Source: Cornus controversa (lineage: Eukaryota; Streptophyta; Magnoliopsida; Cornales; Cornaceae). From it: DNA of 64,000 bases. The notes beneath the pieces were generated by a model, which saw nothing but the letters and a program-made list of their open reading frames with translations, searched no databases and had not been told where the DNA came from. How positions within the stretch are numbered: the stretch's first letter is position 1; each line of letters begins with the position of its first letter. The translations under genes and the position numbers were made by a program. The stretch is from contig CM048852.1 of assembly GCA_026545225.1 (NCBI GenBank), forward strand, positions 58,659,146 through 58,723,145. The letters run 5' to 3'. Shown here one piece after another: positions 21,001 to 33,000 of the stretch.

Positions 21001-24000
21001 AATCATCTGGAATTTGATTTGGCATTAGTCACACTCCCAGGTAATGGTTAATATTCTTGTGGAAAATAAGAAAAACCAGTTCTAAAAATTATTTCTATGT
21101 AAAAGTTGCAAAGGTACAATAGCATGGCAATCTATTGATGATAAGTTCAATGTAATTTCGGCACTCAAGGAAACTATTGACCTCTCATTCCTGAAAAAAT
21201 ATAAGTAAATATCTCGTCACGAAACAATGCAACAGAAGAACTGGCTTTTCAGGAAAGAACTGTTGTCCAACTAAAAAGTGCAACTTTAGGAAGGGCAATC
21301 AATGCCCTCAAAGGGATACAAAAACTATCTCCTCCCCTAAGCTCTCTGTAGTAAGATTTCACCTCAAATATCCCACTCAATCTCACCCATCTCAATGTAT
21401 TCTCCTAACCCTTAGCAAATATCTTGAAGATGCCACTATCTCATCCATCTCCCAATCCTAGAAAGGCCTCAAAGTACTCGTGCAACCCACCAAGAAAGCC
21501 TGTCTGTTAACTGTGTAGAAACTGAAGCCTAGAGAGAGGTTGAAGATGTATTGTATATTCCTTTTGTAAAAATGGGAGACCGTATCCCATATATTTGTAC
21601 AAGGAAATGAAAAGGACAATATTACCCCTGTGGGTGTAATTACAAATATACCCTTATAAATATACATTCTAACACTCCCCCTCAAGTTGGAGAATATATA
21701 TCATATAATCCCACCTTGGAACAAATAGTCTTTAACCAATTATGACCAAGAGCTTTATCAAACATGTGTACTAATTGATCTTCAGATTTCACAAATGGAG
21801 TGGAGATATTCCCACTTAATATTTTGTCTCGAATGAAGTGACAATCAACTTCAATATGTTTGGTCCTCTCATGAAATACAGGATTAGATGCAATGTGAAG
21901 AGCTGCTTGGTTATCACAGAATAACGAAATAGGAGTTGTAACCATCATCCCGAGTTCCTCGAGAAAATGTTGTAACCATGTCAACTCACTAGAGGTATGG
22001 GCCATTGCCCTGTACTCAGCTTCAGCACTAGACATAGCTACCACTGTTTGCTTCTTACTTCTCCATGTAACAAGATTTCCTCCTACAAAGGTGCAATAAC
22101 CTGTAGTAGATCTCCTATCTAAGGGAGAACCAGCCCAATCAGCATCTGTAAAACCTTCCACTTTGAGATGCCCATTTGATTTATCCAACCACCCAAAACC
22201 TGTAGCTTGCTTGAAATATCGGAGAATTCGAAGAACTACATTCCAATGTGGCACCCTAGGTGTTCCCATAAATTAACTTACAACACTAACTGCATATGAA
22301 ATATTAGGCCGAGTAATAGTGAGATAAATTAATTTCCCAACAAGACGTCGATATCTTCCAGGTTCAACAAATAAATCACCCTCATTAGACACAAGTTTTG
22401 TATTTGGATCCATAGGAGCGTCGACCGGACGGCCACCTAGCATTCCAGTTTCTTCTAACAAGTCCAACACATATTTTCTTTGGGATAAACTTATACCTTC
22501 TTTGGATCTAGCAACTTCAATACCCAAGAAATATCGGAGTTCGCCCAAGTCTTTTGTGTGGAACCGGTTTTGTAAAAACAATTTCAACTTAGCAATGCCT
22601 TCAAAATTGTCACCTGTAATAACAATATCATCCACATACACAACAAGAAAAATGAAACCAGCTCTTATATGGTGGTGAAATACCGAATGATCTGGTAAGA
22701 CCAAATTCTAATGCTGTCTCGGAGAATTTTCCAAACCAAGCTCTTGGAGATTGTTTCAAACCATACAGAGCCTTCTTAAGGCGACAAACAGCGTGATGAT
22801 ACTCCCCCTGAGCAACAAATCCAGGTGGTTGCTCCATATAAACTTCTTCAGATAAGTCGTCATGTAAAAAGGCATTCTTGACATCCAACTGAAACAACTA
22901 GGGCTGCACAAAGAACCGTTGGAACTGGAACCGGAATTGGAACTGTATAGAACCGTACCTAAACTGAATCGTCGGTACGATTCCGGTTCCGGTTCCATTT
23001 TTCAAAGAACCGTTGAACACGGTTCCGGTTCCGATTCCGGTTCCAGGCCCAATGGAACCGAATGATCTGGTAAGACCAGATTCTAATGCTGTCTCGGAGA
23101 ATTTTCCAAATCAAGCTCTTGGAGATTGTTTCAAACCATACAGAGCCTTCTTAAGGCGACAAACAACGTGACGATACTCCCCCTAAGCAACAAATCCAGG
23201 TGGTTGCTCCATATAAACTTCTTCAGATAAGTCGCCATGTAAAAAGGCATTCTTGACATCCAACTAAAACAACTGGGGCTGCACAAAGAACCGTTGGAAC
23301 CGTACCTAAACCGAACCGTCGGTACGATTCCAATTCCGGTTCCATTTTTCAAAGAACCGTTGAACACAGTTCCAGTTCCGATTCCAGGCCTAGTGGAACT
23401 GAACCGAACCAGACCGGACCGTATGTGACAGTTCCAAGGAACCGATCCGAAACCGTTAGATTAGTTATATAATTAGATTAGTTATTACTTATTAATCTTA
23501 TTACTAATTTACTATTATAATATTATCAATAATATTGTATTATATTATATATTGATTCAATATACTACTTACTGTCTTGTGTCTTACATACTAATTACTA
23601 AATAGTAATTAATTACTTCACTCACCACTCACACGACTACACGAGTCACACAACTTACACAGTTACAGTTACACTTTGCACAAGTTGTTATAGATCTAGA
23701 CCCTCAGTTCTTAAGTTCTCTTCTCAGACTCTCAGTTCTCACGCAGTGAGTTAGTGACGGCTTCCAAGTTCTCTTCCCAGTTTTCTCTTCTCAGTTCGCA
23801 CTCAGTGACGGGTCGACGCCGACGCCGCAATGGACTCCCGCAGTCCTCAGTCACTCACTTCACAAAGTCGTATGTCTCTCTCGTCACAGATTCAGATTTG
23901 GACCATTCAGTAACTCACTCTATCTCTCTCTCTCTACAACTCATGCAGCGACCGACGATAAGCCAAAACCCCAAAGCCATCTTTGATTCTTCGACACGGA

Positions 24001-27000
24001 TCTCAAACTTCAAAAATATGTGCAGATCCTTTCTTAATTCATCCAACTATCTTTCTCTTGCTGCCCTTATGCTTTCTCATCCATTTGGCATATGTAATTC
24101 CAGCATGTATTGATCCATTAGTTGATCTAGCTTGCATTTTTTCTTTTATCAGTGTCACTTCTTATGTTGTATGGGGCTTGTTCAACTGACAAAAAAAAAA
24201 AAAAAAAACAACAACAGGAGAACCGCGGTTCGGTTCCACCTCCCAACGGTTCCGGTTCTGGTTCCAAAAAACAGGGAACCGTTGGAACGGTTCCGATTCC
24301 TAGAGAACCAAATCGTGTGCACCCCTAGAAACAACGGCCAATTACGATTGACGGCAAGGGAAATAAGGACCCGAATAGATGAAATCTTAACAGCAGGGGA
24401 AAAAGTCTCATCATAGTCAAGACCATAGGTCTGGGTAGACCCTTTTGCAATCAGACGAGCCTTGAAACACTCAATAGAACCATCATGATAGTATTTGACA
24501 GTGTAGACCCACTTACACCCAACTAGGTGGGAACCCGGAGGTAAGGGAACAAGATCTCATGTCCCATTACTATGAAGTGCATCCATTTCAAGTACCATTA
24601 CTTGTCGCCAAGCAGGATTAGAAAGAGCATCCTATAAAGTCTAGGGAACAAGAGTGGCAGATTACTGGGATAGAAAACATGAGAGAGCATGTGATAAATG
24701 ATTATATGAAACAAAATGAGAAATAGGATGGGTAGTAACACACGAACGAGTACCTTTGCGCAAGGCAATAGAAGGTCAGGAGCATCAACAAGAGGAACCT
24801 CAAGAGAAGTAGACAATTGGTGGGAGACCGCTTGTGGTCGTCTACTATACACTTGAAATGGTTTTGGTGTGATAGACTTAGTAGAAGTAGAGATAACAGG
24901 TAACGGAAGCAACAAGTCAGTATTTAAAGACAAACCGCAAGAAGAGAAGAAAGAAGTGTCCTCAAAAAAGGTTACATCCATACATACAAAATAACGAGTG
25001 TGAGGGTCCCAACATTTATATCCCTTTTGAGTGCGAGAGTAGCCAACAAATACACATTTAATGGCACGAGGGGACAATTTATCAGCGTCAGGACGTAACA
25101 CATGAGCAAAGCACACACAACCAAAAACACGAGGAGTCACCACAAATAAAGGATGATCAGGGAAAACAATAGAGTAAGGAGATGTCCAATTTAGAACGGA
25201 AGATGGCATACGATTAATTAAATAGCAGGCAGTTAAGACGGAATCTCCCCAAAATGCTTTTGGAATATTTATATGTATTATTAAAGTCCGAGCTATTTCA
25301 ATTAAGTGCCTATTTTTTCGTTCTGCTACTCCATTTTGTTGAGGAGTATAAGAACAGGAAGTTTGATGCAAAATACCATAAGAATCACAAAATTCAGAAA
25401 TAACACATATGACATACTCCATAGCATTATTAGATTGCAAAGTACGGATAACACAATTAAATTGGACCTCAATTTCTTTATAAAACAATTGAAATATAGA
25501 AAGAAAATCAGACCGATCTTTCATTAAATATAGCCAAGTCATCTGTGAATAATCATCAACAAAAGTAACAAAATAGAAAAAAACCTAAAGTGCTGGTATG
25601 ACAGGCAGGACCCCAAATATCAGTATGCACTAATTCAAAAAGAGAAGACCGACGATTATTAATACGGGAAGGAAAAGAAACCCTATGATGCTTGCCTAAT
25701 TGACTTGACTCACAGTCCAAAGTAGTGACAGACTCAAGAAAAGGTAGTGCAAACTTCAATTACTGCAAAGAGGGATGACCCAATCAATAATGCCACTGGT
25801 TGGCAGAAACCCGGGAATGGAGAGCCATACCATTAGTAAACGACCCACAATCTAGGTAGTAGAGGCCATTTTGTTCAAGACCGCCACCAATCGTCTTCTT
25901 CGTTTTGAGGTCCTGAAAAACACAAAAAGAAGGATAAAAGGTCTCAGAACAGTTGAGTGTTTTGAGTCAGTTTGCTCACAGATAACAAATTAAAAGAAAA
26001 ATGAGGAACCAATTGAACAGAAGATAATGAAATAGAAGAAGTGGGTCTAATTGTTCCCTGACCAATAATAGGACTAGTTCTACCATCGGCTAAAGTAACA
26101 GATGATGTGCACGTAGATTTACGGAGGTGAGAAAATAAAGATTCATTACCGGTCAGATGGGTAGATGCCCCAGAGTCAAGAACTCAAGGAGAGGAGGACG
26201 CCTGTAAGTTCGAAAAACAAGCAATGTTACCTGATTGGGCAAAGGTAACAACACTGTCATGGGACTTGTGTTGTGCCTGGTGGACCAAGGCATTGAACTC
26301 AGCACGTGATAATGTGACAGGAACACTAGGAGATGAGCTGGGTTGCGAGACAGAAGCAATAGAGGCTGAATGATCGTATGCACGAGATAGTGTCAGAGGA
26401 AATAACTGGTTGATTTGCCATGTTGGTTTTCCATGAAGATCCCAACAGTACTCAATAGTATGATTGGTGCCATGACAATGGTCACAATGACGAGTATCAA
26501 CACGGGCATCACCACGACCACGCCGACCTCGCCCTCTATCATGACCACCATAACCGCCAGGACCACCCATATTGCTTCCATAGCTACTGTTGCTACTGGA
26601 AGGACCACGACTGCGGGAAAAATGTGGAGTAGAAGATGGAATCAGCATCGCTGAATGTTCTTTCCCAACGGATTTGGCCGGTGATGATTCAGCAACCCTA
26701 AGTAAGCGAGCATAAATATTACCCAAAGAGGGGAGTCTACCATCACCAGCAAGAATGTGATCTCGAATAGTCTGAAGACTAGTATCTAAACCAGCAAGAA
26801 AAATGAGACATGAAATTCCTCGTGTTATCGTTTTTGAACCTCGAGCTGAATGGTCAGTGGATGGTATTGATTCAATTCATCCAACAGGAATTTGAAGGCA
26901 CTGTAATATTCATCGATGCCTTGGCTTGACTGACGGAACATAAACATCTTTTCATACAAAGAGTAGATTCGTGAAATATTCTTATCCATCGAATAGGTTT

Positions 27001-30000
27001 CTTTAACTGCATCCCAGATTTCCTTTGTAGTATCAACAAACATAAAGTTGGCTGAAATGGAGGAGTCCATACTATGCCACAACTAGGACATAACCAGATA
27101 ATTGTTAACTTCCCAATTAGCATATCCGGGATCGGTGGTCGATGAAGGAGCATTAAAGATGAAATGTAATTTTCTTCTAGCCCCTAAGGAATCTTTACAG
27201 CTTGGGCCCATAACAAATAATTGGTATGGTTGAGTTTCACGATTGTAATTTGCAACCCAACAAGATCAGTGGTGGCAGTAGCAGAAGTCTTGACTTCCAA
27301 AGGCACTATTATAGGAAGCTCGGCCATGACAACTTAGCAAAAATTAGGTAAAAAAAAAATTGGACCAAGCAAAAAAAAATGGGTAGGTGGCCGGAAAAGA
27401 AGTTTGCAGAGAGGTGGCAGCTAAAAAAAATTTGGTTTCTGGAAAAAAAAAAAAAAAAATTAACGGGTTGACCCGAAAAATACTGATCAGATATGGGCTT
27501 GGGCCAGATCAACTGGGCTATCCCAACCTTGAATTGCCTATTCGTGCACTGGATCGGGTTGGTAACTTAGCCCAATCTTGCGTTGACTATTCGTGTAACC
27601 AAACGCCCCTCTTCTTCAACCTTAAAACACAGATTTGAATCTTCACTTGAGAAACAGTAGCACCAAACAGAACGGCGAAAGGCAACAACACCGGATCGAC
27701 GATGGAATTCGGCGTAGACAAAGATCACAGCGAGGAACAAGTTCTTCAACGTAGAGAGAGATCTTTGCTGATGGTGACCAGAGACGAAACCACCTTTGCT
27801 GATGGTGACCCACGAAGCAAAGGTGACAACCACTGCTTCAGATCAGCTTCTATTTCAGAGGTGACGACCACTGCTTCAGATCAACTTCTATTTCAGAAAG
27901 TTGTGCTTCGTGCTAAGTTTCAGCGACGATGGATACTGGATACAGACGTCGTTTCACTTGCAGGGCTAAAGTGATTAGAGAACACTCTCAACGATCTCTC
28001 TAGATGGCAGCATCGGTAACAGCAACTGCAGCAAGGGCAAGGGACCGACGCTCTAATACCATGTAGAAACTGAAGCCTAGAGAGAGGTTGAAGATGTAGT
28101 GTATATTCATTCTGTAAAAATGGGATATCATATCCCATATATTTGTACAAGGAAATGAAAAGGACAATATTACCCCTGTGGGTGTAATTACAAATATACC
28201 CTAATAAATATACATTCTAACAAACTGCAATCCAAAAAAATCTGAGATAGATTGGTGCAAGAATCCTCGCCACAGCAATGATCAAGCCAACGTCTTATCT
28301 GCAAGCCATTCTCAATTACAATCTTGAAATGCTTTGAAATTTCATTGCACTTCTATGAATATCCAAACTCCTGCACTATAAGAGGTCCTAATATACCTGG
28401 TACACCAATCTACCCTCTCACTCAAAAACTCTTTCCTTCCAGCACCCTCCTTCAATTCCTTTCTTCACCATAGTTCTACAACCATTTTCCCAAAAGCGCT
28501 TTGTTGAATAACTTCACTCCCTGTTTACACAGAGTACTAAATAGACTTCCAATTTAACAAATGCTATTTTAATTCGTATGCCATCCATCCCTAGACGTAA
28601 AACCTCTACAACTTTTCTAACCTTTTAACCATGAAAATCTGAATTGAAAATGGGCACATAAAATAGGTAGGCAAACTAGATAAGAGTGCTTTTAATGAGG
28701 GTAAGTCTAATAATAGGAGAACCAAGTCACTAGGAAAACTCCCACCTACACCAAATGATACCAACCAGCCCTTCTGTTTACCTCACTCTTGCTCAACCTA
28801 ACCTTAAGTATGAAAAGTTGTCTTAAAACAAAAAAGGCAATGCTAAAATACCTCTATTCTTACTTGTCTGTCTCACAAGAGAAACTTTATCATCTACAAA
28901 CAATAAATAAGAGAACCTAATGGCTCTAGCATCCAATCTGAAACTCCTTGAGAAAGCCACCCTCTGCTGTCCTCGCCATCACACAACCGAAAACCACCAT
29001 CACCACAATGAAGTGAACAAGATAGTTGGACCCCAAGTATGAACCCATTCAAACTACCATAAGACGTTTGTTGTGATTCTGTTGATAAGAACAGGAAATT
29101 ACACCATAGAGATACAAACTCCATTGACTTTCTTTATTTGTGCCCAAGTCCCATTGTATCCATAATTTACGAAAGAACCCCCCCATACGCATGATCGTAT
29201 GCTTTTTTTAACAACCATTCTGAAAGCAATCCTGCATCATTGCTCTTAATTTTAGTGCTTAGAAACAAACCCCACCCCCAAAAAAAAATCGCATGATCAT
29301 ATGCTTTTTTCAACATCCATTCTGAAACCCCACATCATTGCTCCTAATCTTGGAGCCTAAGCACAAAGTCCAACACCACCCACATTTAGGATCTGATGTC
29401 CCTCAAATAAGTATCAAGACTCCACAATACTCAAATTCAACATCCTTTTGAGCCTTGCCATCTAGATCTTTGCCATGATCTTACTCAAGCTCCCAACAAA
29501 ATAGTCACATGGAAGTCATTCAAACTTCCACTCCTTTCTTCAGGAACAAAGCAATACAGAGAGCAACTAGGCTTCTCTCGAACTCTGCATACTCATGAAA
29601 GAAGCTACAGATATCCAACTTATTCCAATCTCACAACATTCCAACACTGTTGAAGAAAACCCATTGTTATGACTTGTACCATTTGGACAAAGAGCCTTGT
29701 CCTTATTACAACACTTTAAAACTTCCACCACCTATTTCTCATAGATGGTCTTTCGAACCACACTATCCTCAACAACTTCACCAATCCATCCACCATCAGC
29801 CACAATTGAGAAGTTTCGTGATATCAGCATCCATAAAACTGCATGATGCCCCTCTAAAAATCGTTCACTTTACTCCTCCCATCAATCTGAGCTCAGCCTA
29901 GGTGATCTTCCTGCCTATGCAAGGCCACTTGATGAAAGAACTTTGTATTCTGATCCCCCTCTTTCAACAAGAGGACCTTGTACTTCTGCTTCATAAGGAT

Positions 30001-33000
30001 TCCTCCATACTTCAGCTCTACCTTCCTCCCTCCTAGGGTATTCGTCTTCAGTGAACCGTACAACACCTTCCTTCCCATTTAAATTTTCAACAGCATCAAT
30101 CACTCAAAACTTTCAAGTCTATATTCCAGAGATCCTTTTGATATTTCATGTCAACCCTAAGCATCCTAAGAGGTGAAAATAAAGGACTAGAGTACATGAA
30201 ACTTTATACCCTTCCCATCAGCCTTTGACTCTATCCCTGAACCAACATCCTAAAGACACATATTCAAATATGAATGGCAAGCAGGATGGTAATTTGGCGT
30301 GCCACTGTTCAGGCAAAAGATACTTGTGCCACATCTAAAAATTTCTCCTCTTAGTTCACCAAAACAAAAAATTTAATCCAACTGAAAGAAGTTGAGAACA
30401 TCCCAATTGATTGACCAAGTATACTTACCTCCTTCCAAAGGTAGATACATCAGTTTATAGAAGTCAACCAAATTAAAAAATCTTCCTCATTACCTCAATA
30501 AAAAAACTACCATGGATCTTTCACACAAGAATTTTGCAACATTAAAGCCCCCACTAATAACCAAACGCACCTTCAACCACATCAACAACCACTAGCTCTC
30601 CCCCAAGGCTTTCCTAATTTGCATCCTCAACCAGCTAAAAAATTCCCGAAAAGGTCCACCTAGACCCATCCTCCACAAATGAGACAAGACGCAACGTAAA
30701 AAACTCCCTCGCTACCACCTCCTCTCAATACACCACCCTCTTATCCCACATAACAATTGGCCCCCATAATTCTCATCACATGCAAACACACCCAATCTAC
30801 AAACAAAATACTCTTCTATGAAACCACCAGACTTGTTTTATTTTCTATTTGTTTCTTGAAGATAAACCACAAACTGGAAAACAAATTGGAAACAACATGA
30901 TAAAAGAGAAGACATGCACTATGAAGATATCAAAAGACCAACATATGCAACTCTAATGAACATCAGATACCTTTAAGGAGAGCTAGGGCAAGGACCTCAA
31001 ACAGTACAGACATGATTACAGAGAACAAGATGAACGCCTACACAACAAGAAGCAGATGTTAGAAAGTTGAAATTTGCCATCAGCAGTTAGTGTTACGACA
31101 AACAGTCACGAACCAAGCAACAATCATGAACCATGACAGAAAACAAAACAAACCACCACACACAAAACACAACAATTCACGTGGTTCGGCAACGTGCCTA
31201 TGTCCACCACGAAGATCCGGCGAAAGTTTTTACTATGTGTTTTAAAACAAGAGATTACAAGTTTCAACCCCAAACCCTAACTCCCGTTCTCTCAATCTCT
31301 TTCTGTGATTTCCAGTGTTTTCTCATAATCTCCCACTCCAAACCTTAGATGCCCTTATATACCGGGCTACAAGAGAGTCTTAATCAGGGCACAAGACCCG
31401 CAAGCAAAAAATGGGTCATAAAATTTTTTGAGTCAAACCCGGGTCGCAACTGGGCCGAGAATTCAGACCACAACATAACAGTCAGCTTCAGTGGTATCTA
31501 TTGCCATCTCTGTAGGAAGAGGGCAAGGTTCCAGCCTTTTTTATTTGATGTGTAGAGTGACCATTTCTTTTTTATTTTTGTTTAAATCATTAAGGGCAGA
31601 AGAACTAAAAAGACAACAGGCAAATGTCAACTGCTCATCATATACCTCATATGATATTGTTACAGAGACAAAATACTAATAATAATACACATCTCAATGA
31701 AGAAAATTATGCATGTAAAACTAATTTGAAGGCATACCAAAAGCAACAAGATAAATCAAAGTGGTTAAAGAAATGAAAAATTAAGATAACACATGCCAAT
31801 AATATAAAGACAAAACAATCAATAGTCACTCAGTCAATATGTAACACTTGTCTGTAATGTAGTCAAGCCTAGAGGGGGGTTGTGAAGTTAGAAGACAGCA
31901 AAAAAATCTATAATGAATCCAGATTTTATGAACAAACTAGTAGGGCAGGATCCATGCAATTTCACTTAAAACAGTTGGAATGAAATTTTACAATGGTAAC
32001 ATTGACAAATAATCAATAGGCACCATGCCTGATAAGGACATTTTCAAACATGAAATTTGAAATTATTAAGAGCAATCACTTACCATCACTTTATACTGGG
32101 AACCTGTCCAAGATGTAACAAGGAATTCATAAATCGTGAACTGCGTAGGCTTACTTTTTTGTTTCTCTTATATATCAACATTCAGCCAATAACTTATTAT
32201 ATTTTTCATCATATTTATATATATTAAAGAAATAATTCATTAATCTTTTCCAATCATCAATGGATCATTCAGTAAGCTAGAAACATAATGGTACTGCCAA
32301 GAAAGAGAGCAGGGGGTTTGGGGATCACAGTATAGATTCAATCTTAGCATTCAGCAGGAAAATTTTGACCAGCACATTATTTAAACTTATAATATTGTCA
32401 AGATGAGTAAAAACAGGACATTGAAAATTCAATACTTGCCATGTCAACCTGATTCCAAGTAACACGTGCTTATGTAATAAAATCAGTTATAATAATCTAA
32501 CCAAGGACCCATCCAACCAATCTAATTATCAAATTTTATAACACTTAGTTGCAAGGACTCTCCTACGATTGCCTCCACAAGGCCACTAAACACTTTGCTC
32601 AAATATTATTATATTACAAATCTTATATTATTTATAAATAAATAAAAAAAACCAACTATCATTCACTTAGAGACAAATATTAACTTCTCCAGTAATAAAT
32701 TTTACAAATATGAAACAATCCAACAGCAGGACAACCCACATCAAAGGTCTTGTTGATCAGGCATAAATTTAAAAACTGAAGGGGTGGAAACCAGTAGAAG
32801 GTCATTATCATCAGATTCTTAAGCTTAATAGATTTTAAACACTAGATATAGTCACCAATATAGTAGTGCCTTGGATATTTTGTCAACATGACATAACTAT
32901 TTCGAGGTACTGCCCATGCTCTTGCTCTTTCTCAATAAAAAAAATTTCCAAACAAAAAGAAAATTAGACCTCTTCTTGGAAACAGATTGATAATCAAGCA

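Larger units (their letters stand above)
21682..27327 (-). pseudogene. Broken copia gag-pol polyprotein
   Basis: Gag starts at the ATG at 27327 ([12 protein letters not shown]) and includes [13 protein letters not shown]. Its CCHC zinc knuckle is [14 protein letters not shown] near 26480. Protease [12 protein letters not shown] (about 26185) is preceded by a stop where a tryptophan is expected. The integrase segment lies at about 25760-24600. It has [10 protein letters not shown] and [13 protein letters not shown], but LQSNNAMEY has Asn in the catalytic Asp position. Reverse transcriptase starts near 24600 ([18 protein letters not shown]), is cut by the hAT element and resumes with [10 protein letters not shown] and [11 protein letters not shown], with a frameshift between them near 22690. 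RNase H (21682-22269) has [11 protein letters not shown]. Stops, frameshifts, the insertion and the catalytic change make it non-functional. Confidence 0.9.
21514..28222 (-). mobile_element. Ty1/copia retrotransposon, near full length, inserted in a LINE
   Basis: Two 161 bp LTRs lie at 21514-21674 (3' LTR) and 28062-28222 (5' LTR). Both start TGTAGAAACTG and end TTCTAACA, with perfect target duplications aactg at 21509-21513 and 28223-28227. Next to the right LTR, gctctaataccat at 28050-28062 is a reversed Met-tRNA-type primer-binding site. Next to the left LTR, ctccccctcaagttgg at 21675-21690 is the reversed polypurine tract. The minus-strand order is gag, protease, integrase, reverse transcriptase, RNase H, which defines copia. 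Without the hAT insertion it would be about 5.3 kb. Stops and frameshifts make it inactive. It sits in UBAC2 intron 4 in gene orientation. Confidence 0.95.

Noticed and set aside
23754..24189. 119- and 68-residue frames as a hAT transposase
   Set aside because: No transposase or BED zinc-finger motif. The sequence is rich in ctcagt/tctc repeats, so the element is treated as non-autonomous.
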